Below, one piece after another: positions 27,367 through 36,113 of a stretch of DNA of 64,000 nt. This DNA comes from Clostridium uliginosum (GTDB lineage Bacteria; Bacillota; Clostridia; Clostridiales; Clostridiaceae). Within the stretch, counting starts at the first letter, position 1; each line of letters opens with the position of its first letter. Made by a program: the position numbers and the translations under genes. The DNA lies in the NCBI RefSeq assembly GCF_900112485.1, contig NZ_FOMG01000009.1:1-64000 (forward strand), in the 5' to 3' direction. The notes under the pieces are model-generated. The model did not search any database and was not told where the DNA came from. It saw only the letters and a list, made by a program, of their open reading frames with translations.

Positions 27367-29138
27367 GCTAATTCCTCCCCTGAAAGTTGCGAAGATACAA
27401 TCTCATGATATACCTTACAACTAGTTAAAAGTTCTTTGTGAGTTCCCATGCCTGCAATTTCACCTTCATCTAAAACTATGATTCTATCTGCATCCATAAC
27501 TGTTGCAACTCTTTGAGCAACAATAAGCACTGTAGCTTTTGCTGTTTCCTTTTTAAGTGCTACACGAATTTTTGCATCAGTTTTAAAATCAAGTGCTGAA
27601 AAACTATCATCAAAAATATATATTTCAGGTTTTCTAACTAGAGCACGTGCTATAGATAGACGTTGTTTTTGTCCACCAGAAACATTCGTTCCTCCTTGAG
27701 CAATAAAATGTTCATAGCCGTCTTTCATTCCATTTACAAAATCTGTAGCTTGGGCTACTGTTGCTGCATGCTGAATTTCTTCAAGTGTAGCATCAGTCTT
27801 ACCATATTTAATGTTTTCAGCAATAGTTCCAGAAAAGAGTACAGTATTTTGAGGAACAAAACCTATTTTTGATCTTAACTCTTCTTGGCTCATTTCTCTT
27901 GCATCTACACCATCAATCAACACTGAACCACTAGTTGCATCATAAAAACGTGGTATTAAATTCATTAAGGTAGATTTACCAGAACCTGTACCACCAATAA
28001 TAGCAGTTATTTCCCCAGGCTTAGCACTAAAAGTTATATTGCTAATTGCTGGCTGCTCTGCACCTGGATAGCTAAAACTTACATCCTTAAACTCAACATA
28101 GCCACTTTCTTTATTAGCTAGTATAGCTTCCTTTGGATCTAGGATTTCTGGTTCCATTTCTAATACTTCATTTATTCTTATTGCAGAAGCTTGAGCTCTT
28201 GGTATCATTATAAATACCATAGCAAGCATTAAGAAGCCGAATAAAATTTGCATTCCATATTGCATAAAGGCTATTAATGAACCAACTTCCATACTACCAG
28301 TATCTATTCTTTTGCCACCAAACCAAATAATAGCAACTGTTGTAACATTCATAATTAACATCATGACAGGCATTAAAAATGCCATAATTTTATTTACTTT
28401 TACAGCATTGTTCATAAGATCAGCATTGGCACCATCAAATTTAACTTTTTCAGTATCTATACGGTTAAAAGCACGTACTACTCTAATACCAGTAAGTCCT
28501 TCACGTAATACAAGATTCAATTTATCTATTTTTACTTGCATTAATTTGAATAATGGCATAGCAAATTTAAGAGTTATTCCGATAATAATTCCAAGTAATG
28601 GAATTACAACTGCAAAAATCCAAGTTAAAGATTTATCTTCTCTTAAAGCCATAACAATGCCACCTAGGGCAGTTAAAGGAGCAAAAAGCATAATAGAAAA
28701 AATCATTATAGTTACTGCCTGCACTTGAGTAACGTCATTTGTAGTCCTTGTTATAAGAGTAGCAGTACCTACCTTATCAAACTCATGCAGCGAAAATCCT
28801 TCAACTTTAGCAAATAATTTATTACGAATAATTCTACCTAATCCCACAGCAGTTCTTGATGATAAGAAGGTAGCTATAACTGAGCATATAACACCACCTG
28901 CTGAGACTAAGAGCATGAGTCCACCTATTCTAAGAATATAATCTATTCCTTTATAAGCTCCGCTAAAGCCTAAAAATGAAATAGTTTGAACTGCATCCTT
29001 TTGGACTATACCTTTGTCAACTATATCAGCCATCAAGGTTGGTAAATATAGGTTTGCGAGTACTTGAGTAAAAATTAATAAAACTATTACTACTATATGT
29101 AATGTGTATTGCTTTAGAAACCTAAACAATTTAATCAT
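27363..29138 (-). CDS. ABC exporter half-transporter with a degenerate ATPase site
   Basis: This protein of about 591 aa has six transmembrane helices and an ATPase with Walker A GGTGSGKST and signature VSGGQKQRLS. The residue after Walker B is Asp (IFDDSFSALD) instead of the catalytic Glu, and the H-loop has Gln (VAQRVAT) instead of His. Such a pair of changes marks the non-hydrolysing site in heterodimeric ABC exporters. ATG 29138 follows GGAG at good spacing and is preferred over ATG 29153. It lies between the MarR gene and its catalytic partner, with a 4-bp overlap to the latter. Confidence 0.9.
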   Translation of the reverse strand: MIKLFRFLKQYTLHIVVIVLLIFTQVLANLYLPTLMADIVDKGIVQKDAVQTISFLGFSGAYKGIDYILRIGGLMLLVSAGGVICSVIATFLSSRTAVGLGRIIRNKLFAKVEGFSLHEFDKVGTATLITRTTNDVTQVQAVTIMIFSIMLFAPLTALGGIVMALREDKSLTWIFAVVIPLLGIIIGITLKFAMPLFKLMQVKIDKLNLVLREGLTGIRVVRAFNRIDTEKVKFDGANADLMNNAVKVNKIMAFLMPVMMLIMNVTTVAIIWFGGKRIDTGSMEVGSLIAFMQYGMQILFGFLMLAMVFIMIPRAQASAIRINEVLEMEPEILDPKEAILANKESGYVEFKDVSFSYPGAEQPAISNITFSAKPGEITAIIGGTGSGKSTLMNLIPRFYDATSGSVLIDGVDAREMSQEELRSKIGFVPQNTVLFSGTIAENIKYGKTDATLEEIQHAATVAQATDFVNGMKDGYEHFIAQGGTNVSGGQKQRLSIARALVRKPEIYIFDDSFSALDFKTDAKIRVALKKETAKATVLIVAQRVATVMDADRIIVLDEGEIAGMGTHKELLTSCKVYHEIVSSQLSGEELA

Positions 29139-29167
29139 TAGTATCATCTCCATTTATTTTTATTATT

Positions 29168-29608
29168 TTATTTTTGTTGGTCATTTAAAAGCTTTTTAAG
29201 TGCATCTAAGCCTACAGAGATTTTATGAAGTTCTTCTGTACTTCCTTGATTCATTATATTTTCAATATTTTTTTCAAGTTGCTTATGAAAAGTTTTATGT
29301 ATATCTTCAAAGTTTGGAGATATACTTACATAAACGACTCGCTTGTCCTCTTTACTTCTTTCTCTAACCACCATTTGCTGCATCTCAAGCCTATCTATAA
29401 TGCCTGATACTGTACTATTTGATAAGCAAAGATGATTGCTAAGTTCTGTTATCTTCATCTTCTTATTCTTACTCAAAAGTCCAATAACCATACCTTGTGG
29501 TGCAGATATACCTGCATCATTAAACACTTTTTTCATATTATGTTTAAATAGTTGCATTACCTCTTGAAAAAGCCTTGCAACCTCTATACTCTCATTTAAT
29601 GTTTCCAT
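29168..29608 (-). CDS. MarR-family transcriptional regulator
   Basis: This 146-aa winged-helix protein has the MarR core: MKITELSNHLCLSNSTVSGI as the recognition region and RERSKEDKRVVYVSIS as the wing (about 53-100), with dimerisation helices at both ends. It is the first gene of a three-gene minus-strand operon with the two ABC exporter subunits, so it most likely represses them and itself until an exported compound binds. Three evenly spaced TTCGTTTACGAA-type sites lie just upstream at 29632-29673. Confidence 0.88.
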   Translation of the reverse strand: METLNESIEVARLFQEVMQLFKHNMKKVFNDAGISAPQGMVIGLLSKNKKMKITELSNHLCLSNSTVSGIIDRLEMQQMVVRERSKEDKRVVYVSISPNFEDIHKTFHKQLEKNIENIMNQGSTEELHKISVGLDALKKLLNDQQK

Positions 29609-29631
29609 TTAATCACCGCCTTGGAATTTAT

Positions 29632-29673
29632 TTCGTTTACGAATGTTTCATTTACGAATATTTCGCTTACGAA
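29632..29673 (-). promoter_or_regulatory. Triple MarR operator array
   Basis: TTCGTTTACGAA (29632-29643), TTCATTTACGAA (29647-29658) and TTCGCTTACGAA (29662-29673) repeat exactly every 15 bp, 24-65 bp upstream of the marR start. Copies 1 and 3 are near-palindromic (TTCG....CGAA). They are probably binding sites for the adjacent MarR protein. Confidence 0.65.
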
Positions 29674-29806
29674 GTAAATTATAATCTTATAAATATTTTC
29701 TGTCAATAAATATTTAACCGTACTCTTCTAAATTATTAGTAAAGGTGATATTTAAACTTTTTGAAATATTGACATTAGAAAATGGAGCTAACAAAGTCAA
29801 AGAAGT

Positions 29807-29964
29807 AGTCACATCCAAAAAATAACAAGCAAGTCATCTAGTCTATTTTGTATAATACTGCATCAACAGATGGGTATAATATTAGCTATGAGACCAAGCT
29901 ACTTCCACGTCTAACGCAAAATAGACTAGCACCTTTGACTTGTTATTTTCTTTCATGTGCCTTA
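29807..29964. repeat. A-family palindromic element
   Basis: GTCACATCCAAAAAATAACA on the left pairs with TATTTTCTTTCATGTGCCTT on the right. The inner module has GCATCAAC and CGTCTAACGC arms, more diverged than in the 25-kb copy. It sits in the divergent region between marR and blaI. The rest of the gap (29609-30065) holds only the regulatory sites. Confidence 0.75.
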
Positions 29965-30022
29965 ATGGAATATCAATAAATATTGATAAGTCTGTATTAA
30001 TATGGTAAGATAATTTCAATAT

Positions 30023-30040
30023 AGTCTATAATTATAGACT
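30023..30040 (+). promoter_or_regulatory. BlaI-type operator
   Basis: A perfect 18-bp palindrome, AGTCTATAATTATAGACT, contains TATAAT, so repressor binding would block the -10 region. It lies 26 bp before the blaI-like start. BlaI/MecI operators are similar-length dyads. Confidence 0.65.
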
Positions 30041-30065
30041 GGATGGATTTTAGGAGGTTATTATT

Positions 30066-30440
30066 ATGAGTATTTCAAAAATTCCACAATCTGAATTGAA
30101 TGTTATGAAGGTAATTTGGGAAAGGAACAAACCAATATCATCAAAGGAGGTTATTAATGAATTACAAGAGAAAATTGGTTGGAAGAGGACGACTACTTTA
30201 ACTTTACTATCTAAATTAGTCAAAAAAGAATTCTTAAGTGCAGAGAAAATTAAAATGTATACTTACTACACAGCACTAATAAGTAAAAAAGAGTATTTAG
30301 AATTTGAAACAAAATATTTTTTCACTAATATACATGAAAACTCTTTAAAAAGTTTAATTACAGCATTACATGAAAATAATGAAATTACTAATGAGGACTT
30401 AGATGATTTGGAAAATTGGATTAAAAATAAAGAAGAATGA
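30066..30440 (+). CDS. BlaI/MecI/CopY-family repressor
   Basis: This 124-aa protein is a BlaI-type winged helix: ISKIPQSELNVMKVIWERNKPI at the start, recognition region WKRTTTLTLLSKLVKKEFL (about 40-58), and a helical C-terminal dimerisation part. In this family the repressor is inactivated by proteolysis that depends on a membrane M56 protease, here encoded 21 bp downstream. A perfect palindrome overlaps its promoter. The start has a good AGGAGG site. It is probably not a beta-lactamase regulator as such, because no beta-lactamase gene is near. Confidence 0.9.
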   Translation: MSISKIPQSELNVMKVIWERNKPISSKEVINELQEKIGWKRTTTLTLLSKLVKKEFLSAEKIKMYTYYTALISKKEYLEFETKYFFTNIHENSLKSLITALHENNEITNEDLDDLENWIKNKEE

Positions 30441-30461
30441 TGTGTAGATTAGGAGGAGAAT

Positions 30462-32219
30462 ATGATAGAGATAGTTATTGTTAATATACTAAGAACAACT
30501 TTAATAAGTAGTATAGGAATCTGTTTATTATTAATATTGAAAAAAACATTATTTAAGCAATATACTAAAAACTTTAATTACTATATTTGGCTCATAGTTA
30601 TATTTAGAATGATTTTACCTTTTAAAGTTCCAATATATATAAGCACAAATTCTGTGATTTCTAATGATGTAGGAATTAATAATATAGAATCAGTAAGTAA
30701 ACCGTGGAGTAATATAGAATCAATTAATCATTCACTAAATAACAACCAAGTTATTGGAAGTGCAAAACAATTTACTACTTTTAGTATGTTAGAAATTCTA
30801 GGTTATTTATGGTTAATTGTAGCATTAATTATTGTAACATATAGAATTTGCACATATATAAAATTCAAAAATACTATCATAGATTTATCATGTAATGCTA
30901 AAGATACAAAGATAAAAACTATATATAATAGTTTATTAATTGAAATGAAAATCAATAAGAGAATTTTCCTAAAAGTTTCAGATTATACATCTGTACCACT
31001 TGGAATTGGCTTTTTTAAATCTTATATAGTGTTGCCTAATATTGAATATAAAGAAAAAGAAGTAGAATGGATTTTAAAACATGAGCTTATGCATTACAAA
31101 AAGAATGATATATTATATAAATTTTTAGTAATGGCTGTAACCTCAATTTATTGGTTTAATCCTTTGATATATGTAATGAATAGAGATATAAATATTGAGT
31201 GTGAACTAGCGTGTGATGAAAGGATACTTCATAATTGTGATTTTAAAGAAAGACAAAATTATGCTTTAACACTTATAAATTCATTAAAACATAAGGAAAG
31301 TAACTTTATTGAAACTAATTTAGCAACAAAACTTGGAAATAAGAAAATATTAAAAAGAAGGTTTGATAGTATGTTTAATAAGAAAACTAAAAAGGGCATG
31401 TTAATAGGAGTAGTATGTATAGTAATAACTACTTGTTCACTTGGAGTAATATCAAATAAAAGTGGGTCAAATGTTTTAGGAGAGCAAGAAGCACAGGCTA
31501 GTACAGAAAAGAAAGATGATTCCATTGAATTATATGAACTTGAGAATTCAAAATACAAAGGATATTATCTTGAAATAAAAGACCCAACCAGAGTAAAAAT
31601 AGGATACACCTCAAAACTTATGCGTGAAGGAGAAACAACAAGTCAAATTGCTGAAAATAATAATGCTATTGCAGCAATTAATGGTGGAGGATTTAATGAT
31701 GTATCATCTGATGGTACTAGAAGGGAAGGAGATGGAGGGACTCCAACCGGATCTATAATTACAGGTGGAAAAATTGTTTATAAAGATTTAAAAGATGACG
31801 AAAAAACTGATTTATTTGCAATAACTAAAGAAGGAAAATTAATTGTTGGTAAATATTCATTAAATGAGATATCAGCACTAGGGGCAGAAGAATCATTAAG
31901 TTTTGGACCATCACTTATAATAAATGGTGAAATGACACCATTGCAAGGAGATGGCGGTTGGGGTATAGCTCCAAGAACAGCAATTGGACAAAAGAAAGAC
32001 GGAACTATAATTATGATCGTTATAGATGGTAGAAGCTTAAAAAGCATTGGAGCGACAATTAAGGAACTTCAAGAAGTCATGTTTAAGTTAGGTGCTGTTA
32101 ATGCAATAAATTTAGATGGTGGAAAATCAACTGCAATGTACTATGATGGAGAAATTATTAATAAACCATCAGATGGGAATAAGGAGAGGGCAATTGCAAC
32201 AGCGATTATTGTAAAATAA
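30462..32219 (+). CDS. M56 (BlaR1-like) protease fused to a phosphodiester glycosidase (NAGPA) domain
   Basis: This 585-aa protein has N-terminal membrane helices (about 5-25, 38-52, 105-125) and an M56 zinc-protease core with HELMH at about 206-210. The second helix set runs to about 330 (GMLIGVVCIVITTCSLGVIS). The C-terminus has a NAGPA-type phosphodiester glycosidase domain (about 350-585) with AAINGGGFNDVS, GGTPTGSIITGG and INLDGGKSTAMYY. In BlaR1/MecR1 the C-terminal sensor is a penicillin-binding domain. Here that place is taken by a domain that in other proteins cleaves sugar-phosphodiesters. It pairs with the upstream BlaI-type repressor. A carbohydrate or wall-phosphodiester sensing role is inferred. 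It ends before a G-type terminator. Confidence 0.85.
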   Translation: MIEIVIVNILRTTLISSIGICLLLILKKTLFKQYTKNFNYYIWLIVIFRMILPFKVPIYISTNSVISNDVGINNIESVSKPWSNIESINHSLNNNQVIGSAKQFTTFSMLEILGYLWLIVALIIVTYRICTYIKFKNTIIDLSCNAKDTKIKTIYNSLLIEMKINKRIFLKVSDYTSVPLGIGFFKSYIVLPNIEYKEKEVEWILKHELMHYKKNDILYKFLVMAVTSIYWFNPLIYVMNRDINIECELACDERILHNCDFKERQNYALTLINSLKHKESNFIETNLATKLGNKKILKRRFDSMFNKKTKKGMLIGVVCIVITTCSLGVISNKSGSNVLGEQEAQASTEKKDDSIELYELENSKYKGYYLEIKDPTRVKIGYTSKLMREGETTSQIAENNNAIAAINGGGFNDVSSDGTRREGDGGTPTGSIITGGKIVYKDLKDDEKTDLFAITKEGKLIVGKYSLNEISALGAEESLSFGPSLIINGEMTPLQGDGGWGIAPRTAIGQKKDGTIIMIVIDGRSLKSIGATIKELQEVMFKLGAVNAINLDGGKSTAMYYDGEIINKPSDGNKERAIATAIIVK

Positions 32220-32333
32220 GTAAAGAATATAAAAGCAGAGAATCTAAATCAAAGATTTGGCGTGAATCGCTTTCACAGAGCGCGATGGGGATGCTAGTAA
32301 TGGTAGCAATCGGATAAATATTTTTCATACAAA

Positions 32334-32372
32334 TAAAGACTTCGCATAAATTTTATACGAGGTCTTTTATTC
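32334..32372 (+). terminator. Hairpin terminator, G-type repeat copy 2
   Basis: It is almost identical to 116-152: AAGACTTCG, AT-rich loop, CGAGGTCTT, then T-run. It follows the M56 fusion gene. The DNA just before it (32250-32320) is locally GC-richer, with short hairpins such as GCTAGTAATGGTAGC, and fits no riboswitch I know. Confidence 0.65.
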
Positions 32373-32513
32373 ATATATAAAGTTTTAATAAATAGTTTAC
32401 ACAAAATTATCTACTGTCCCATACTATGTTTTACACAAATTTTTGTAGGAATAAAAAAAGTTATTGGTGGTAACTTATTAAAGCTAGAAGTTATACAAAA
32501 TATATTAAGTGAG

Positions 32514-32885
32514 ATGAAAAAAATGAAAAAAAAGATAATATTAAGCATCTTATCTGTTTTAATTATTATAATTACTTTATTTACAATTAAAAAATCTTTA
32601 GGCTTACATAAAGAATTTAAAAATGTTAGGATACCTACTAAAGAAAGCAGACATTTAGGTGAAATGAGTACTTATAAATGGATTACGGTAAAAAAATTAT
32701 CTAAAAAGTATAACATAAGTGAAGAAGAAATTTTTAAGATTCTTGAAATTGTTTCACAGCCAGGAGATGAAAATATGGATATTAAAAGTTTATCCAAGAA
32801 ATATAATATATCTATTGAAACAATGAAAAATAATTTGTCTAAGATTATAGGAACTGATAAAGACGTAAAAGGTAAAGACATATGA
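32514..32885 (+). CDS. Small membrane-anchored protein, unknown
   Basis: This 123-aa protein has a basic N-terminus and one membrane helix (about 7-24), then a soluble tail with two similar segments: WITVKKLSKKYNISEEEIFKIL and KSLSKKYNISIETMKNNL (about 60-115). Each resembles a short helix-turn-helix-like repeat with the shared core LSKKYNIS. ATG 32514 and ATG 32523 are both possible; neither has a strong ribosome site. Its end overlaps the DedA gene by 4 bp (ATGA), so the two are co-translated. I do not recognise the family. Confidence 0.7.
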   Translation: MKKMKKKIILSILSVLIIIITLFTIKKSLGLHKEFKNVRIPTKESRHLGEMSTYKWITVKKLSKKYNISEEEIFKILEIVSQPGDENMDIKSLSKKYNISIETMKNNLSKIIGTDKDVKGKDI

Positions 32886-33475
32886 ATGAAGTAATAATGG
32901 AATATTTTAAAATCTATAATATTTGGTTTTTAAGTGTTTTGCTTTTGCTGCAGTGCATAGGTATTCCAACAGGAGCAACTTTGTTAGTGATTGCTTCTGG
33001 AGCTTTTGCTTATGCTGGTGAGTTTAATATATTTATTATTTTAATAGAAGTTTGGATTTTTGTATGTGTCGGTGATGTGATATCTTATATGCTATGGAAG
33101 TTTATAGGACATAAAACATTAAATAGATTTTCTAAGCTTAAAATATATATTGAACCTAAAATATTAAAAGCTCACGAATATTTAGAGAAACATGGTAAAG
33201 CAGCAGTTTTTTATACTCGATTCTTAATATCAGCTATGGGGCCATTTATAAATGCTGCAGCTGGTATTGCAGGTTATGAATTGCCACATTTTATTTCGTT
33301 TGTAGTTTTAGGAGAACTATTATGGACTTGTATGTATTTAGGATTAGGATATTGGTTTGGAGATTCATGGGAAAACATAATTCTTATAATAACACAAACA
33401 AGTGAAGTTTTAGTTTACATAATTTTATTAATTGTTATTGTATACTTTTTTATTAAAATACTTAAAAAAAAATAA
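32882..33475 (+). CDS. DedA-family membrane protein
   Basis: This 197-aa protein matches the DedA/SNARE-associated fold: several membrane helices, the hallmark region FYTRFLISAMGPFINAAAG (about 111-129) with the conserved Arg, and a final helix with a KILKKK tail. DedA proteins are implicated in lipid-carrier or phospholipid flipping and membrane homeostasis. It is coupled by a 4-bp overlap to a small anchored protein. A short TTAATGTGCCTTAAG end, like the A-family tip, follows at 33483. Confidence 0.85.
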   Translation: MNEVIMEYFKIYNIWFLSVLLLLQCIGIPTGATLLVIASGAFAYAGEFNIFIILIEVWIFVCVGDVISYMLWKFIGHKTLNRFSKLKIYIEPKILKAHEYLEKHGKAAVFYTRFLISAMGPFINAAAGIAGYELPHFISFVVLGELLWTCMYLGLGYWFGDSWENIILIITQTSEVLVYIILLIVIVYFFIKILKKK

Positions 33476-33655
33476 AAATCATTTTAATGTGCCTTAAGTA
33501 TCATAACCTAAATAAATTATCATAAATATGAAGGATATAAATCTGCATTATTAGAAAAAGGTAAAGAGAAGAGATGGTAATGAGTATATAATAGAGTATT
33601 ACAAAGATAATAGATAGGAGTAAGGTATATTTTTTAATTCTTGATGATTAAAAAG

Positions 33656-35110
33656 TTAAATTAAAGCTTTCAATTTTGTAACTGCTCTATCATATATTTC
33701 AAAGAATACAATATCTTTAGTTACTAATAGGATTCCTAAATATAATAATCCACAAATAATCATATCTAATGCACAAGAAATAATTATATTAGCTATAAAA
33801 CTATTTATTACAAATGTTATGGGAATGAATAGCAATGAATAATATAAATATTTAATATTCTCAAAAGCAAATAAGTGTATATCTAATTTAATTTGTTTTT
33901 TAACAATTCTATATTCTAGTAATATCACTAAAATATTTGAAAGCATAGTTGCTATAATTGAATTTGTTGCTGTAAACATATTAGTAATTACAAATAATAT
34001 ATTTAATACTAAATTACATACTCCACCTATAAAAAATATCTTGATATCTTCTTTTTCTTTTTTATGAAGATATATTATTTGATTTGAAATAATACCCTGA
34101 ATCCCAACAGTCAACATGTATAATGAAAATGCAATCATTAGGGGGGTCCAAGCAACATAAACTGGATTAAATATCCACATAACTTGTTTGGATACACATA
34201 ATAATCCTATAGATGCAGGAAATAAAAATAAGAAATATATTTTAACCACTTTATTTAATAACGTAAGATAATTATCTTTATAGTTATTTCCTAAATTATT
34301 AGATAGTCTGGGCATTGTAACTTGAATGATTGTAAGTATTAAGGTATTAATTATAAACATTGCTTTTTGTGCTATTCCATAAGATGCAAGATCCATACTA
34401 AAACTGTATTTATCTATCATTATTCTATCAAGCTGAGTATATAACAATCCCGCATTAGAAAGTATTACAACAAGAAACATAGGTTTTATATATTGAACAA
34501 GATTAAGATTAGAAAAATCAAACTTTATTCTTTTCTTAATATAAAAATAACTTAATATGTTATTTATAAGATTCACTGCTCCACCTAAGTATAAATAAAA
34601 TAAAAAGTCATCTTGCCCTCTTACAAAACATAAAATTATTACTGAATATATTATTTTAACTATCATGGTTTTAATAGCTATAAAATCATAATTTTCTAAA
34701 GCTTCATTAATCCACTCTACATAAAAAAGATTAAATACTATATTAAGTCCTAAAATTACGCATGTATAAAAAGCTGGATCATTTCTATAAAACTTAAATA
34801 AAAAAATCATATATATAATTGATACTATAATTGTTGTGAATGTGGTTATTACAAATAAGCTAGTAAATGCTTGTCTAACTTTCTTCTCATCGTCTCTAAC
34901 CTTACTTATTTCTCTTAATCCATATTGATAAACCCCAAAGCTTGCAAAAGCCAAAAATATCATGTTAAATGTTTCACCTTTTGTTATATAAGAATATGAT
35001 GTTGGATCTAAAGATCTAGTTACAACGGGCATTACTATTATTGGTAAAATTATATTAAATAAGTTTAGTATTGATTTAAATGCTGCATTTTTTGAAATAG
35101 ATTTAGACAT
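33656..35110 (-). CDS. Polysaccharide/lipid-linked oligosaccharide flippase (Wzx-like)
   Basis: This 484-aa protein has 12-14 hydrophobic helices and the MATE/MOP flippase feel of Wzx: N-terminal KSISKNAAFKSILNLFNIILPIIVMPVVTRSL, the family-typical SYITKGETFN and ASYGIAQKAMFIINTL. It should move undecaprenyl-linked repeat units across the membrane. No glycosyltransferase cluster surrounds it, which is unusual for a wzx gene. It shares one base with the upstream Lrp-type regulator and has AGGAGG before its ATG, so the pair form one minus-strand operon. Confidence 0.85.
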   Translation of the reverse strand: MSKSISKNAAFKSILNLFNIILPIIVMPVVTRSLDPTSYSYITKGETFNMIFLAFASFGVYQYGLREISKVRDDEKKVRQAFTSLFVITTFTTIIVSIIYMIFLFKFYRNDPAFYTCVILGLNIVFNLFYVEWINEALENYDFIAIKTMIVKIIYSVIILCFVRGQDDFLFYLYLGGAVNLINNILSYFYIKKRIKFDFSNLNLVQYIKPMFLVVILSNAGLLYTQLDRIMIDKYSFSMDLASYGIAQKAMFIINTLILTIIQVTMPRLSNNLGNNYKDNYLTLLNKVVKIYFLFLFPASIGLLCVSKQVMWIFNPVYVAWTPLMIAFSLYMLTVGIQGIISNQIIYLHKKEKEDIKIFFIGGVCNLVLNILFVITNMFTATNSIIATMLSNILVILLEYRIVKKQIKLDIHLFAFENIKYLYYSLLFIPITFVINSFIANIIISCALDMIICGLLYLGILLVTKDIVFFEIYDRAVTKLKALI

Positions 35111-35601
35111 TAGTTACCTCCTATAATCTTTTGTGGATCATTTTCCCTGTCAAAGGAGAAAAACTTTCCGATATTTTGGTTTACAGGAACTTCCGAAAAT
35201 ATAATATGAGTTGATGTGGTAGAATCTAAAGATGAAATTGAGTCAACAAACTTCTCAATTTCTGAGATAGATTCAACACTTAATTTTAAGAGGATACAAG
35301 AATGCCCAGCTATTCTATAGCAGAAAACTACACGGGGATGATTATAAATAAATTTTTTAAACTTTTCAAAGTTACTATTTTTAAGATCAATTTGAATTAT
35401 GCATTGTATTGATAAACCTAAAGCAATCTCATTTATTTTTATAGTATATCCTTCAATTATTCCAACATCTTCTAATTTCCTTATTCTTTCTGTTACAGAA
35501 GGAGGGGATAAGTTTACTCTTTTAGATAATTCTCTAATAGATAAACGACTATCTGATTGAAGTTCCATTAAAATTTTAATGTCTGTATTGTCCATTTTCA
35601 T
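35110..35601 (-). CDS. Lrp/AsnC-family transcriptional regulator
   Basis: This 163-aa protein has an N-terminal helix-turn-helix (DIKILMELQSDSRLSIREL and LSPPSVTERIRKLEDVGII, about 6-50) and an RAM/ACT-like ligand domain (about 65-145). Family members sense amino acids and form octamers. It precedes the flippase gene with a one-base overlap, an uncommon partnership. A local role in controlling the flippase is inferred. Confidence 0.88.
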   Translation of the reverse strand: MKMDNTDIKILMELQSDSRLSIRELSKRVNLSPPSVTERIRKLEDVGIIEGYTIKINEIALGLSIQCIIQIDLKNSNFEKFKKFIYNHPRVVFCYRIAGHSCILLKLSVESISEIEKFVDSISSLDSTTSTHIIFSEVPVNQNIGKFFSFDRENDPQKIIGGN

Positions 35602-35800
35602 ATGATATAAATTACCTCTCTATCTATTCTATTTGAAATATATTTACGGCTAAATAGTATTAAGTGAAAAGGAAAAATAACACTTTATCTATTATAATAT
35701 AATAAGGATCAGTTCTCAAATCTCAACTATTTTTTATTCTTTAGGAAATTATATTCTTAAAGAAGTTGTGGTTAACGCAGATTATATTTTTGTTTAAAGG

Positions 35801-35875
35801 TTAAGGCACATTAAAATAAATAACAAGTCAGTATACGTTGTATCTTTTACTTGTTATTTTCTTTAATATGCCTAA
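35801..35875. repeat. A-family palindromic element, minimal copy
   Basis: TTAAGGCACATTAAAATAAA on the left pairs with TTATTTTCTTTAATATGCCT on the right, and AACAAGT with ACTTGTT. It is about 75 bp, like the copy at 22327. Confidence 0.75.
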
Positions 35876-35918
35876 GAAATAAAAACTAAAGAATAAAAAG
35901 AAAATATATTCGCCTGCC

Positions 35919-36013
35919 AGATTTTTCTCACATACGTTCGAAAAGGCAGATGCGTAAAAAAAATCGACGGCTCCACAGTCGCCTTGACGATTTTTTTATT
36001 CTTTAGGAAATTA
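35919..36013. repeat. F-type palindromic module, copy 1
   Basis: It contains CACATACGTTCGAAAAGGCA, then AAAAAAATCGACGG, CTCCACAGTCGCCTTGACG and ATTTTTTTATT. The AAAAATCG/CGATTTTT arms form a terminator-like hairpin. An almost identical ~85-bp stretch occurs inside the A element at 56560-56645. Confidence 0.7.
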
Positions 36014-36113
36014 TAATGCAGTTAAATCTGTGGATAACTTTGAGAAATAGCAGAAACACACAGTCTGCGAAGCAGATTTTCTTGTTTAATAGACATATGG
36101 AAGGATGATTAGA

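Larger units (their letters stand above)
35602..36113. other. Repeat-rich gap before the aldo/keto reductase
   Basis: It contains a minimal A-family element and an F-type module (both listed). A 20-bp direct repeat, TTATTCTTTAGGAAATTATA or nearly so, occurs at 35734-35753 and 35997-36016 and brackets both. GCAGATTTTCTTGTTTAATAG before the gene shows no clear promoter. Confidence 0.6.

Noticed and set aside
32250..32320. c-di-GMP-I (GEMM) riboswitch
   Set aside because: Some short pieces look alike, but the GACGCAAAGC-type core and tetraloop receptor are missing, and it lies 3' of a gene before a terminator.
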